Of a DNA stretch of 64,000 nt, positions 48,265 through 58,666 are shown piece by piece. The stretch's first letter is position 1. Every line of letters begins with the position of its first letter. The notes below the pieces were generated by a model. It was not told the origin of the DNA and searched no databases. It worked only from the letters and a program-made list of their open reading frames with translations. Origin of the DNA: Paenirhizobium cremeum. GTDB lineage: Bacteria; Pseudomonadota; Alphaproteobacteria; Rhizobiales; Rhizobiaceae. The position numbers and the translations under genes are program-made. The DNA lies in assembly GCF_022884085.1 (NCBI RefSeq), contig NZ_JAGGCS010000001.1, positions 124,001 to 188,000 on the forward strand, given 5' to 3'.

Positions 48265-48861
48265 TCAGATGAGTTCCGGCAGCCGATGCCGGGACATGCG
48301 CCCCGCCTCCCCGCGCTCCACCCCGAGCGACACGAGAGCGAGTTCGGCGACCTCGCTGCCGGCATCGCGCCAGGTCTTGTAACCCTCCTGCACCAGCATC
48401 ATCCCGGAAAGCGTCGCGCCGCCAATGATCGCCAGCGCGGAATTGGCCTGCTCCGGCGGGATCGTATAACGGCCGTTCTCGATCCCCGACCTGAGATCCT
48501 CGCCCGAGGTCCCCGCAAGAAGCCCCTGAAGCGTCCGGTTGCTGAAGCCGAAATGAACCATGAAACGGCCCCATTGCGGCTCCTCGTGCGACCTGCGAAT
48601 GAAAAGCCGGATGCCGCAGGCCAGCCGCAGGGGAGGATCGCTTATCGTTTCCAAGGTGGCGCGCACCTTGAGCAGCATTTCATCCGCCAGGTCGCCGGCG
48701 ATCTGCTCGAACAACATGCCGGGATCTGGTATGGTGTTGTAAACCGTCCCGCGGGCAACGCCCGCCTCTTCCGCAAGGTCGCTGATCGTCACACGATCGG
48801 ACCCTTTTCGGGAAAAAAGCCGCATCGCGGCGTCATAGATACGGCATTTTACATTTGTCAC
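48265..48861 (-). CDS. TetR/AcrR family regulator
   Basis: A 198-residue repressor. The helix-turn-helix is near the N-terminus (IYDAAMRLFSRKGSDRVTISDLAEEAGVARGTVYNTIPDPGMLFEQI), followed by a helical ligand-binding domain without recognisable specificity. The start is a GTG at 48861, nine bases after GGAGGG. It diverges from the small lipoprotein gene. A perfect 18-bp palindrome at that promoter is its most likely operator, although it lies 272 bases from the regulator's own start. Confidence 0.9.
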   Translation of the reverse strand: MTNVKCRIYDAAMRLFSRKGSDRVTISDLAEEAGVARGTVYNTIPDPGMLFEQIAGDLADEMLLKVRATLETISDPPLRLACGIRLFIRRSHEEPQWGRFMVHFGFSNRTLQGLLAGTSGEDLRSGIENGRYTIPPEQANSALAIIGGATLSGMMLVQEGYKTWRDAGSEVAELALVSLGVERGEAGRMSRHRLPELI

Positions 48862-49237
48862 GTGAAGGAACCCTCCATGGCCGCCGGCCGGACATGCTTC
48901 ATCCGACGATCATTCCGGCAACAGAATCCGCCTGAAACCTTTTCATATCGCAATTGAGAGACAACCGGTCTCATATCACCCCCGGAAAGCCTTCGCCTTC
49001 CTTCCTCGCCCCTGGACGGGCGACAATGGCCAACCGACGGAATACCGGATTCTCTTTGGGCGATACCACATTGAACTCCTTAGGGCAGCCCCGTTCATGC
49101 CGCCTGCGTCAAATAGACGCTCGTGTTGACTTTTGAACATTCGTGTTCAATATAGACCGGAACTGATTACACATCAACATCTCATCCCGGGTCATGAGAA
49201 TCGTTCTCCCGAAAAAGGCCCGACAAGGAGAAAATCC
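48862..49237. promoter_or_regulatory. tetR/lipoprotein divergent control region
   Basis: 376 bp with no credible gene. It contains a promoter-like TTGACT (49126-49131), the palindrome at 49133-49150 and an AT-rich -10 candidate (CAATAT or TATAGA) overlapping its right end. The part nearer tetR shows no second copy of the palindrome. Confidence 0.5.
49133..49150. promoter_or_regulatory. Perfect palindromic operator TTGAACA-TTCG-TGTTCAA
   Basis: Seven-bp perfect arms with a TTCG centre, placed between a TTGACT -35 hexamer and an AT-rich -10, upstream of the lipoprotein gene. Placement and symmetry are those of a TetR-family operator, and a TetR-type gene diverges from this region. Confidence 0.65.
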
Positions 49238-49390
49238 GTGAAGAAACTGATCGTCGCACTGGGCCTGGTCATGACACTCGCGGCCTGCGCACAGACCACA
49301 AGCGAAACCACAGGCAGCACCCCGTCCGGTAAATCGAAATACGGCATCGGTCCCACCTCGCTGCCGCCGGTCATCACGCCGTCAGTCTGA
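49238..49390 (+). CDS. Small lipoprotein, 50 residues
   Basis: Starts at a GTG eight bases after AAGGAGAAAA. The signal peptide KKLIVALGLVMTLAAC ends in a lipobox with the cysteine at about residue 17. The remaining 33 residues are Ser/Thr/Pro-rich (GSTPSGKSKYGIGPTSLPP) and probably unstructured. I do not recognise the family. The operator-bearing promoter in front suggests TetR-controlled expression. Confidence 0.7.
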   Translation: MKKLIVALGLVMTLAACAQTTSETTGSTPSGKSKYGIGPTSLPPVITPSV

Positions 49391-49625
49391 TACCCGCCCC
49401 TCGGATCATCGGTTTTCGCCACCGCCACTGGCGAACGCCATGCCTCCGATGGCGCATGTCGGACCGGCCGATGCAGGTCCGGCAAAGCGCCGCGATGGCC
49501 GGATCGGGTCCGCCGTCCGGCCATCGCCGGTGCACTGTCGGCAATGCGGTTGCGATAGGAACCGAATGGGACTTCCACCGGAAGCCAATTGGTGTATTCA
49601 GGGATTTCGATAACCTGAAACGACG

Positions 49626-51953
49626 ATGCCGATGGACCCGATGAACGCTCCCGAAAAGAACAAGCCGCAGCCGACGACCGCAACGGCGGATCTCGATGAA
49701 CAGGCCCTGTTTTATCACCGCTATCCCCGTCCCGGGAAGCTCGAGATTCAGGCGACCAAGCCGCTGGGCAACCAGCGCGACCTGGCGCTCGCCTATTCCC
49801 CGGGTGTGGCCGCTCCCTGCCTTGCGATCCGCGACGAACCTGAGACCGCTGCCGACTACACCGCCCGCGGCAATCTCGTCGCCGTCATCTCCAACGGTAC
49901 CGCCGTGCTCGGTCTCGGCAATATCGGCCCGCTGGCCTCCAAGCCGGTCATGGAGGGAAAAGCGGTTCTTTTCAAGAAGTTCGCCGGCATAGACGTCTTC
50001 GACATCGAAATCGACGCCGCAAGTGTGGACACCATGGTGTCGACGGTTTCGGCACTGGAGCCGACCTTCGGCGGCATCAACCTTGAGGACATCAAGGCCC
50101 CGGAATGCTTCGAGGTGGAAGCCCAGCTTCGCGAAAAGATGAACATCCCGGTCTTCCACGACGACCAGCACGGCACGGCGATCATTGTCGCCGCCGCCAT
50201 CCTGAACGGTCTGGAACTGGCGGGCAAGAAGATCGACGAGGTGAAGATCGTCGCCTCCGGCGCAGGCGCCGCCGCACTGGCCTGCCTCAACCTGCTGGTG
50301 ACGCTTGGTGCGCGCCGCGAGAACATCTGGGTCCACGACGTCGAAGGCCTGGTCTATGTCGGCCGCGAGGTGCTGATGGACCGCTGGAAATCGGTCTATG
50401 CACAGGAAACCGACAAGCGCGTCCTGGCCGAGTCCATCGATGGCGCAGATGTCTTCCTCGGGCTTTCCGCCGCCGGCGTGCTGAAACCGGAACTCCTGGA
50501 GAAAATGGCCGAAAAGCCGCTGATTATGGCGCTGGCCAATCCGACGCCGGAGATCATGCCGGATCTCGCACGGGAAGCCCGCCCGGACGCGATGATCTGC
50601 ACAGGACGCTCCGACTTCCCCAACCAGGTCAACAACGTCCTCTGCTTCCCCTATATCTTCCGCGGCGCGCTCGATTGCGGCGCGACCACCATCAACGAAG
50701 AGATGAAGATGGCCGCCGTGCGCGCCATCGCGGCTTTGGCGCGCGAAGAAGTCTCCGAGGTCGCGGCCCGCGCCTATACGGGCGAAACCCCGACCTTCGG
50801 CCCGAACTATCTGATCCCGTCCCCCTTCGACCCACGGCTCATCCTGCGAATTGCGCCGGCCGTGGCGCGCGCTGCCGCCGAAAGCGGCGTGGCGAAGCGC
50901 CCGATCGTGGACTTCGACAGTTATCTCGACCAGTTGAACCGATTCGTCTTCCGCTCCGGCTTCGTCATGAAGCCGATCTTTACCGCGGCGAAGAAGGCAA
51001 CCCAGAAACGGGTCATCTTCGCGGAAGGCGAAGACGAACGCGTGCTGCGCGCGGCCCAGGTGCTTCTCGAGGAAGGCACCGGACGGCCCATCCTGATCGG
51101 CCGCCCCCAGATCATCGAAACCCGCCTCAACCGCTTCGGCCTGCGTATCCGCCCTGGCGTCGATTTCGACCTCGTCAATCCCGAAGACGATCCGCGCTAC
51201 CGCGACTATGTCGACGACTATTTTGCCCTTGTCGGCCGCGAGGGCATCAACCCGGAAGCCGCCCGCACCATCGTGCGCACCAACAACACCGTGATCGGAG
51301 CGCTTGCCGTCAAGCGCGGCGAAGCCGATGCGCTGATCTGCGGCGTTGAAGGCCGCTACGACCGCCATCTGCGCGATGTCCATCAGATCATCGGCAAGAA
51401 GCCCGGCGTGTGCGCCTTCTCGGGTCTCAGCCTGCTGATCTCCCAGCGCGGCGCGATCTTCTTCACCGACACCTTCGTGACCTATAATCCCTCGGCCGCG
51501 GAAATCGCCGAAATGACGATCCTCGCGGCACAGGAAATCCGCCGCTTCGGCATCACGCCACGCGCAGCCCTCGTCACCCATTCCAATTTCGGTTCACGCG
51601 ATTCCGAAAGCGCCCGCAAGATGCGCGACGCCCTGAAACTCATCCGCGAGCAGGCGCCGGAACTGGAAGTCGACGGCGAAATGCAGGGCGGTTCGGCGCT
51701 GTCGGAAAGCCTGCGCAAGCGGGCCATGCCGAACAGCACGCTGACCGGCGAAGCGAACCTGCTGGTTTTCCCCAATCTCGATGCAGCAAACATCTCGCTC
51801 GGTATCGTGCGCACGATGATGGATGCCCTGCATGTCGGCCCGATCCTTCTCGGCGCGGCACTTCCGGCTCACATCCTCTCGTCTTCGGTCACCTCGCGCG
51901 GTGTCGTCAACATGGCAGCACTCGCCGTGGTCGAGGCGTCACAGCCCGGCTGA
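49626..51953 (+). CDS. dme: Malic enzyme fused to phosphotransacetylase-like domain
   Basis: Oxidative decarboxylation of malate to pyruvate. The ~775-residue protein has a malic enzyme part (about 1-440; [46 protein letters not shown]) and a C-terminal PTA-like domain (about 450-775; [36 protein letters not shown]) that is regulatory in relatives. The S. meliloti order dme-sinR-sinI is reproduced here, supporting the NAD-preferring Dme rather than Tme. That cofactor choice is inferred from synteny. ATGs at 49626, 49632 and 49641 are all possible. Confidence 0.92.
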   Translation: MPMDPMNAPEKNKPQPTTATADLDEQALFYHRYPRPGKLEIQATKPLGNQRDLALAYSPGVAAPCLAIRDEPETAADYTARGNLVAVISNGTAVLGLGNIGPLASKPVMEGKAVLFKKFAGIDVFDIEIDAASVDTMVSTVSALEPTFGGINLEDIKAPECFEVEAQLREKMNIPVFHDDQHGTAIIVAAAILNGLELAGKKIDEVKIVASGAGAAALACLNLLVTLGARRENIWVHDVEGLVYVGREVLMDRWKSVYAQETDKRVLAESIDGADVFLGLSAAGVLKPELLEKMAEKPLIMALANPTPEIMPDLAREARPDAMICTGRSDFPNQVNNVLCFPYIFRGALDCGATTINEEMKMAAVRAIAALAREEVSEVAARAYTGETPTFGPNYLIPSPFDPRLILRIAPAVARAAAESGVAKRPIVDFDSYLDQLNRFVFRSGFVMKPIFTAAKKATQKRVIFAEGEDERVLRAAQVLLEEGTGRPILIGRPQIIETRLNRFGLRIRPGVDFDLVNPEDDPRYRDYVDDYFALVGREGINPEAARTIVRTNNTVIGALAVKRGEADALICGVEGRYDRHLRDVHQIIGKKPGVCAFSGLSLLISQRGAIFFTDTFVTYNPSAAEIAEMTILAAQEIRRFGITPRAALVTHSNFGSRDSESARKMRDALKLIREQAPELEVDGEMQGGSALSESLRKRAMPNSTLTGEANLLVFPNLDAANISLGIVRTMMDALHVGPILLGAALPAHILSSSVTSRGVVNMAALAVVEASQPG

Positions 51954-51982
51954 GACAAGCCCTTGAACAAGCAGATGATGAT

Positions 51983-52007
51983 ATCCCCGCCGCCCGGCGG
52001 CGGGGAT
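51983..52007 (+). terminator. GC-rich hairpin after dme
   Basis: ATCCCCGCCG/CGGCGGGGAT 10-bp arms with a five-base loop, 29 bases after the dme stop. No T tract follows. Confidence 0.5.
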
Positions 52008-52107
52008 CGCGGGTCACGGCTGCCCGCCATGAATGCCCCCTAAAATTCGGCTGGACAACGGCCACCCCTCCGCCCAATCTCGACCCACGTAATTTCAGGG
52101 TTTCAGA

Positions 52108-52854
52108 ATGACGAACCAGGGCGGCTATTTCGACCTGCTGGACTGGCTAGAGAGTGAAAAGGGCGTTCGACCGCAACAGTTTTTCAAGAGGATACAGAAG
52201 GTCTTTGGCCTTGCCAATCTGCTCTACGCCGAAGCGTCCATAACCCCGGCCGGGGCCAGGCTTCACCGGTTGCACCACACTTTCGCGCCGGCTGCGGTTC
52301 GCGCCGTCAACGCCCTGCCCGCAGGGATCACCCGCCCACCGGTTCAGGAGGCCTTCGGCGCGATAGGGGTGCTCGACTGGTCCTGGATCGCCACGCACAC
52401 CGTTGGTCTCGAAACATTCCAGCAGCTTGTCGCCGAGCTTGCCATCGCACCGCGCGGCGCCGTCTATCCTCTGGTGGCAAGAGAGGGACGCTCGGCCCTT
52501 CTGGCCGTCAATGCGGACATGCCGGAAACGGAATGGGCACGCTTCAGGCGCCACAACGATCCTTTCCTGCATGACCTCGCGACCCGTTTCCACGCCACTC
52601 TCGTCGATGGCCAGACACCCCGCTCGATGACCGGCCGGCGACAATACCAGCTGACGACCCGCGAACGTGAAGCGTTGACCTGGGCGGCAGCCGGCAAGAG
52701 TTATTGGGAAACCGCGATGATCCTCGGCATTTCGGAGCGCACCGTGCGGTTCTTCATGTCCAATGCCCGAAGAAAACTGAACGTCGCCACCAATACCCAG
52801 GCCGTGGCGGAAGCCGTCTGGCGCGGGCTGATTACCGGCTCGAAGGACAGCTAG
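52108..52854 (+). CDS. sinR: SinR-like LuxR-type quorum-sensing regulator
   Basis: A 248-residue protein. The N-terminal ~160 residues form an autoinducer-binding-like domain (YFDLLDWLESEKGVRPQQFFKRIQKVFGLANLLY). A LuxR helix-turn-helix follows (LTTREREALTWAAAGKSYWETAMILGISERTVRFFMSNARRKLN). In the binding pocket the usual D-P-V-V segment reads TRPPVQ, so the aspartate that contacts the signal amide in TraR/LasR is not obvious. The luxI-type gene follows 131 bases downstream, and dme precedes it as in S. meliloti. Confidence 0.88.
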   Translation: MTNQGGYFDLLDWLESEKGVRPQQFFKRIQKVFGLANLLYAEASITPAGARLHRLHHTFAPAAVRAVNALPAGITRPPVQEAFGAIGVLDWSWIATHTVGLETFQQLVAELAIAPRGAVYPLVAREGRSALLAVNADMPETEWARFRRHNDPFLHDLATRFHATLVDGQTPRSMTGRRQYQLTTREREALTWAAAGKSYWETAMILGISERTVRFFMSNARRKLNVATNTQAVAEAVWRGLITGSKDS

Positions 52855-52911
52855 CGTCCCATAGCCCGTAGTCAGGGGCCGCAATAATAATCAAGAATTG
52901 CATAATTTTGC

Positions 52912-52929
52912 ACTGTCACTACCGACAGT
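52912..52929. promoter_or_regulatory. Candidate lux box before sinI
   Basis: ACTGTC-ACTACC-GACAGT: an 18-bp inverted repeat with perfect 6-bp arms, 57 bases before the synthase ATG. That is where a LuxR-type activator would overlap the -35 region. Confidence 0.65.
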
Positions 52930-52985
52930 TTAAATTCCTAGGCGGTACGGCATTTTTTCCTCTCCAACTATGGAAGGAAAGCGCC

Positions 52986-53627
52986 ATGATTAGGATTATT
53001 ACCGCCGCAAACCGCGAAAGTCATTCGGCCGAGATCGCCGAGATGCACACCCTGCGCAAGCGGGTCTTCCACGACCTGCTGAAATGGGACGTCTCTGTGA
53101 AGGGCGACTGGGAGATCGACCACTATGACGACGCCAACCCGGTCTACGTTCTCTCCTATTCGCCCGAGGGCCGCCTGCGCGGCTCGCTGCGGCTGCTGCC
53201 CACCCTCGGCCCCAATATGCTGGACGACACCTTTCCCATTCTTCTGGGCGGGGAACCCGAGATCCGCAGCGCCTCGGTCTGGGAATCCAGCCGTTTCTGC
53301 ATCGAGCCGGAAATTTCCCAGGACCGAGCATCCAACCAGGTGACCGTGGCCGCCGCCGAACTGATGTGCGGGGTGGGCGAACTTTGCCTTGCTTCCAGCA
53401 TCTCGCACATCGTCACGGTCACGGACGTCTTCCTCGAACGCATGTTCCGGCGCATGGGATGCCCGGGCGAACGCATCGGCGAGCCACAGAGGATCGGTTC
53501 GGTCTTCGCCGTTGCGGTCGGATGGGAAATCGATACGGAGATGCTGGCTGGCATGAAGGCCATCGCCGCCATCGACGGTCGCGTTCTCGAGGAAGCCTAT
53601 GCGCTCGACCGCGCGCGTGCGGCCTGA
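52986..53627 (+). CDS. sinI: Acyl-homoserine-lactone synthase (SinI/LuxI type)
   Basis: Makes N-acyl-homoserine lactones from SAM and acyl-ACP. The 213-residue protein retains the invariant residues of the family: R24, F28, W34, D45, D48, R69, F83, E100 and R103. GGAAGGAAAG precedes the ATG at 52986. It lies directly after the sinR-like gene with a palindromic lux-box candidate between. In S. meliloti SinI makes long-chain AHLs. The chain length here cannot be read from sequence. Confidence 0.95.
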   Translation: MIRIITAANRESHSAEIAEMHTLRKRVFHDLLKWDVSVKGDWEIDHYDDANPVYVLSYSPEGRLRGSLRLLPTLGPNMLDDTFPILLGGEPEIRSASVWESSRFCIEPEISQDRASNQVTVAAAELMCGVGELCLASSISHIVTVTDVFLERMFRRMGCPGERIGEPQRIGSVFAVAVGWEIDTEMLAGMKAIAAIDGRVLEEAYALDRARAA

Positions 53628-53772
53628 CGCACGGCCCGGGCGCAGATACAAGGCCCGTTAACACAAATAAGTGTTCCCGGTTGGCACTTCGTCACTCGCT
53701 AATTATGGTCAGATTACCTATAGGCTCATCGGATATGAGCCGAAGTGGAACAGAGCTGACCGGGGACACGAT

Positions 53773-54801
53773 TTGCAGCGCGGCAAGAAACGATTTCTGC
53801 TGGCATTCGCCGCCTTTCTGGCCTGTCAGCCGCTTGCCGTCCAGGCCTCGGACGTCTGCGAGAGACTGCGGGAAGGACTCGCCTCGGGCAGCAGGATCAT
53901 CGCCAACAGTAGCGAATTCCGCCGGTATTCCAGTGCGATAGCCCGACAGAATATCGAGATCCGCAAGACCCGGCAGGACATGCGCCGCCTGCGCTGCGAC
54001 ACCTCGGCGATCGTGGTCATCCGCTCCGACGGCGGCAATGACTGCTCGGACCTGTCAACGGCTCTTGCCAGGATGGAAGAGAACAAGCGCGATCTCGCCG
54101 GCAAGCTGGAAGCTCTGCGCAACAGCGGCCCCGACGAGGCAACCAGGGCACGCATTCTTGCCGCCCTCGATGCGAACGGCTGCAACGAGGAACCGCAGGA
54201 GCGTGCGGAACCTCTGTCGTCAGACGGAACGGATGACCGGATGACCGCCGCGCTTGAGAGCGCCACCGGCATGGGAAACCTCCGCACGCTCTGCGTCCGC
54301 ACCTGCGACGGCGGTTTCTTCCCGATTTCGTCCAACACCTCGCCGATGAACTTCCGACGGGACGCCGATACCTGCCAGCAGATGTGTCCGGGGGTGGAAA
54401 CGGAGCTCTACTATCATTCGATGCTTTCAGGTGAGAGTTCCGACATGGTCTCGGCCGAAACAGGCAGACCCTATCGGGAATTGCCGACCGCGTTTTCCTA
54501 TCTGAACCGCCCGAGCGGCGAAAAGGCGGCCTGCGGCTGCAATCTCTCGGCCTATTACGAAAAGATGCGGGCAAACGGAGCCGCAGGGACCATTCCGAAC
54601 GACAACTCGTCGATCATCGAGATAAAGCCTCGGGACCCTGTAACCGCCCCCTCGCAACAGGCGTCCTCGACACCGGCCGAACGCCCCTACGATCCGGAAA
54701 ACAGCAGGATCCGCCGCGTCGGCCCCGCCTTCCTTGCCCCCGACCAGGGCAAGATCGACCTGAGGCATCCGGCAGCGCCGGGACCGCAGCCGCAGCAATA
54801 G
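53773..54801 (+). CDS. DUF2865 domain secreted protein
   Basis: A 342-residue protein with a signal peptide (RFLLAFAAFLACQPLAVQA). A helical middle part (EFRRYSSAIARQNIEIRKTRQDMRRLRC) is followed by the DUF2865 core with its cysteines (LCVRTCDGGFFPISSNTSP, DTCQQMCPG, ACGCNLSAYYE) and a Pro-rich tail. Function unknown, probably periplasmic or cell-wall associated. A TTG at 53773 after GGGGACACG is the better start. The ORF upstream of it (to 53671) does not resemble coding sequence. Confidence 0.8.
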   Translation: MQRGKKRFLLAFAAFLACQPLAVQASDVCERLREGLASGSRIIANSSEFRRYSSAIARQNIEIRKTRQDMRRLRCDTSAIVVIRSDGGNDCSDLSTALARMEENKRDLAGKLEALRNSGPDEATRARILAALDANGCNEEPQERAEPLSSDGTDDRMTAALESATGMGNLRTLCVRTCDGGFFPISSNTSPMNFRRDADTCQQMCPGVETELYYHSMLSGESSDMVSAETGRPYRELPTAFSYLNRPSGEKAACGCNLSAYYEKMRANGAAGTIPNDNSSIIEIKPRDPVTAPSQQASSTPAERPYDPENSRIRRVGPAFLAPDQGKIDLRHPAAPGPQPQQ

Positions 54802-54929
54802 AGCGATGCCGCCAAGACCGGCACTTGCCCTTCTTCCGGAACAGCTTGAAAATAAACGGATAAGGTATTGAGGTGACTACGTTTTCACTGGAAACGCGCC
54901 AGCAAGTCGCCCGTTGCACGACGACCGAG

Positions 54930-55880
<951 letters not shown>

Positions 55881-55927
55881 TCTACAGCAAGCAGGCAGCC
55901 ATGCAAGCAGTCGTTTGCGACACGGCT

Positions 55928-56761
55928 TCAGGCGGTTGCGGGAAAGTAGCGGACATAGGCGAACTCGTCTCCGTCGGGCGACCAGTTCGGCACATTGATC
56001 GTACCCTGACCGCCGAAGAGCTCGAACAGCGTCTCAAGGTTGCCGCCATCCATGTCCATCAGGCGAAGGCGGACGGAAAGATCGCGCGGATGATCGAAGA
56101 CATCGGGATCGTAGGAGAGCAGCACGACCTTGTCCCCCTTCGGCGAGGGATGCGGAAACCAGTTGCCGAAATTGTCGTGGGTCAACTGCTGCAGGTCACG
56201 CCCGTCCGGACTGACCCGCCAGATCTGCATCAGGCCCGTGCGGCTGGAGTTGAAATAGATCCACGCCCCGTCGGCAGACCAGTCGGGACCGTCATTGCGC
56301 CCTTCGCCCAAGGTCAGACGCCTCTCCTCGCCGCCTTCGATCGAGATAGTATAGATGTCGAAGATCTGGTCGCGGATGCCGCAATAGCTGACGAAACGCC
56401 CATCCGGCGACCATCCGTGCCAGTAGGACGGCAGGTTCTCCGTCACCTGCACCGGTGTCCCGCCTCCGGCCGGCAGTATGTACATGCACGTCTTGCCATG
56501 TTCGACCTTGTCGCACAGCATGATGAAACGGCCGTCCGGCGAAATGCCGTGGTCGTTGTTGCAGCGGGTCGCGAAGCCGGTATCGATCTGCCGCGGCTCC
56601 TCGCTGCCGTCGGGCGGCAGTCGATAGAGCAGGCCGTCGCTGTTGATGAGCAGATAGCTGCCGTCGGGCGACCAGTTCGGGGCCTCGATGAGCCGATCCG
56701 TCTGCCAGACGATGCGATGGCGGCGCGTGCGGATATTGAAGATCTCGAGCGAGCTTCGCAT
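55928..56761 (-). CDS. TolB-like beta-propeller protein
   Basis: A 277-residue protein made of repeated PD40/TolB-type blades, each with the W-S-P-D-G or S-P-D-G-R turn (APNWSPDGSYL, HGISPDGRFIM, WHGWSPDGRFV, GPDWSADGAWI, NVPNWSPDGDEF). There is no signal peptide, so unlike TolB it is probably cytoplasmic. GGAGGGGAC precedes the ATG. Function unknown. It is 30 bases downstream of the nadE-facing strand boundary and may be co-transcribed with nadE. Confidence 0.88.
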   Translation of the reverse strand: MRSSLEIFNIRTRRHRIVWQTDRLIEAPNWSPDGSYLLINSDGLLYRLPPDGSEEPRQIDTGFATRCNNDHGISPDGRFIMLCDKVEHGKTCMYILPAGGGTPVQVTENLPSYWHGWSPDGRFVSYCGIRDQIFDIYTISIEGGEERRLTLGEGRNDGPDWSADGAWIYFNSSRTGLMQIWRVSPDGRDLQQLTHDNFGNWFPHPSPKGDKVVLLSYDPDVFDHPRDLSVRLRLMDMDGGNLETLFELFGGQGTINVPNWSPDGDEFAYVRYFPATA

Positions 56762-56791
56762 GTCCCCTCCAGCCAGGCCGCCGACGTGCCG

Positions 56792-58471
56792 TCAGCGGTC
56801 CCGGAAACGGTTGGTGATCGGATAGCGCCGGTCGCGGCCGAAGTTCTTCTTGGTGATCTTCACGCCGGGGGCCGACTGTCGCCGCTTGTATTCGGCGAGA
56901 TAGAGCAGATGCTCCACCCGGTGCACCGTCGCGACGTCATGGCCGCGCGCCACGATATCCTCAACCCCCATCTCCTTTTCGACGAGGCATTCGAGAATGT
57001 CGTCCAGCACCGGATAAGGCGGCAGCGAATCCTGGTCTGTCTGGTTCGGCCGAAGCTCCGCAGACGGCGCCTTGGACAGGATATTGGCAGGAATGACCTC
57101 TCCCGACGGTCCAAGCCCGCCCGGCGGCACATGGGCGTTGCGCCAGCCGGAAAGAGCGTAGACCTGCATCTTGTAGAGGTCCTTGATCGGATTGAACCCG
57201 CCGTTCATATCGCCGTAAAGCGTGGCATAGCCGACCGACATCTCCGACTTGTTGCCTGTAGTCACCACCATCGAACCGAACTTGTTGGAGATCGCCATCA
57301 GGATCGTGCCGCGGGCACGGCTCTGTAGGTTTTCCTCGGTGATACCACTGTCCGTTCCCTCGAACATGTCCGACAGCGCAGACAGGAAACCTTCGACGGG
57401 TTCTGCGATCGGCACGATGTCATAGTGGCAGCCGAGCGCCTTTGCGCAGGCCTCCGCATCCGTGAACGATTCCTGCGAGGTATAACGATAAGGCAGCATC
57501 ACCGTGCGCACCCTCTCCTCGCCCAGCGCATCGACCGCGATTGCCGCACAGAGCGCCGAGTCGATACCGCCGGAAAGGCCGAGCACGACGCTTTTGAAGC
57601 CGTTCTTGTTGACGTAGTCGCGGAAGCCCAGCATGCAGGCGCGATAGTCTGCCTCTTCCTTCTCCGGAATATGCGACATCGGCCCGTCGCTGCAGCGCCA
57701 GCCATCGGCAGACCGCTTCCAGGTGGTGACGGTCAAGGTCGGTTCGAACTGGCTCATCTGGAAAGCCAGGGACTTGTCGACGTTAAAGGCGAAGCTCGCA
57801 CCGTCGAAGACCAATTCGTCCTGCCCGCCGACCTGATTGGCGAAGATCAGCGGCAGTCCGCTTTCGATCACCTGACGCAGCGCTACCTGATGGCGCACGT
57901 CCACCTTGCCGCGATAATAGGGGGAACCATTGGGCACCAGCAGGATCTCAGCCCCCGTCTCCGCCAGCGTCTCGCAGATGCCAAGATCGTTCCAGATCTC
58001 CTCGCAGATCGGGATTCCAAGCCGCACCCCGCGGAAATTCACCGGCCCCGGCATATCGCCCTCGACGAAAACCCGCTTCTCGTCGAACTCGCCGTAGTTG
58101 GGCAGGTCGATCTTGTCGCGAAGACCGAGAATCCTGCCGCCGTCGAGGACTGCCGCCGAATTATGCCGGCCCTTCTCCCCCTGTCGCGGAAAACCGACGA
58201 TCACGCCCGGCCCGCCATCCGCAGTATCGGCGGCAAGCTGCTCTACGGCATGCAGGCACGCCTTGAGAAAGGCGGGCTTGAGCACGAGGTCTTCCGGCGG
58301 ATAACCGGAAATGAACAACTCGGTCAGCAACAGGAGGTCGGCCCCTTGCGCGGCCGCCTCGGCACGGGCCTCCCGCGCCTTTGCCAGATTGCCGGCGACA
58401 TCGCCGACCGTCGGATCGAGTTGGGCAATCGCAATGCGCAGGATGTCGGGTCGAATGGGTGTATCGCTCAT
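56792..58471 (-). CDS. nadE: Glutamine-dependent NAD+ synthetase
   Basis: Last step of NAD synthesis, amidating nicotinic acid adenine dinucleotide. The 559-residue protein has an N-terminal nitrilase-type glutaminase domain (Glu51 in LLLTELFISGYPPEDL, Lys in GLRDKIDLPNYGEFDEKR, Cys in IPICEEIWND) and a C-terminal synthetase domain with the P-loop LSGGIDSALCA. The ATG at 58471 is chosen, since the upstream extension to 58573 is not family-like. Confidence 0.97.
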   Translation of the reverse strand: MSDTPIRPDILRIAIAQLDPTVGDVAGNLAKAREARAEAAAQGADLLLLTELFISGYPPEDLVLKPAFLKACLHAVEQLAADTADGGPGVIVGFPRQGEKGRHNSAAVLDGGRILGLRDKIDLPNYGEFDEKRVFVEGDMPGPVNFRGVRLGIPICEEIWNDLGICETLAETGAEILLVPNGSPYYRGKVDVRHQVALRQVIESGLPLIFANQVGGQDELVFDGASFAFNVDKSLAFQMSQFEPTLTVTTWKRSADGWRCSDGPMSHIPEKEEADYRACMLGFRDYVNKNGFKSVVLGLSGGIDSALCAAIAVDALGEERVRTVMLPYRYTSQESFTDAEACAKALGCHYDIVPIAEPVEGFLSALSDMFEGTDSGITEENLQSRARGTILMAISNKFGSMVVTTGNKSEMSVGYATLYGDMNGGFNPIKDLYKMQVYALSGWRNAHVPPGGLGPSGEVIPANILSKAPSAELRPNQTDQDSLPPYPVLDDILECLVEKEMGVEDIVARGHDVATVHRVEHLLYLAEYKRRQSAPGVKITKKNFGRDRRYPITNRFRDR

Positions 58472-58666
58472 GCGGCAGGTGTAGCGCGTGACGGTGACAA
58501 TCGCAATGCGGCCGTCAATCCGGAACGCCGATCTTGGGAATGGATCGGCGCCAAACGCATCCTGTGGGAACAAACCACCTGAACGGTCAGTTCATCTGGC
58601 ATTCATGACGGTTATGTGACAGCTATGTGAAGTTTGGATAACGTGACGTAATAGCTGGAGAGCAAA

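Noticed and set aside
49192..49683. 163-codon minus-strand ORF covering the small lipoprotein gene and the dme leader
   Set aside because: The lipoprotein on the plus strand has a clear ribosome site, signal peptide and lipobox. The antisense frame shows none of these.
49374..51581. 735-codon open frame on the minus strand
   Set aside because: Shadow of the dme coding sequence. Composition (His/Asp/Gly/Arg-rich) is typical of antisense frames in GC-rich DNA.
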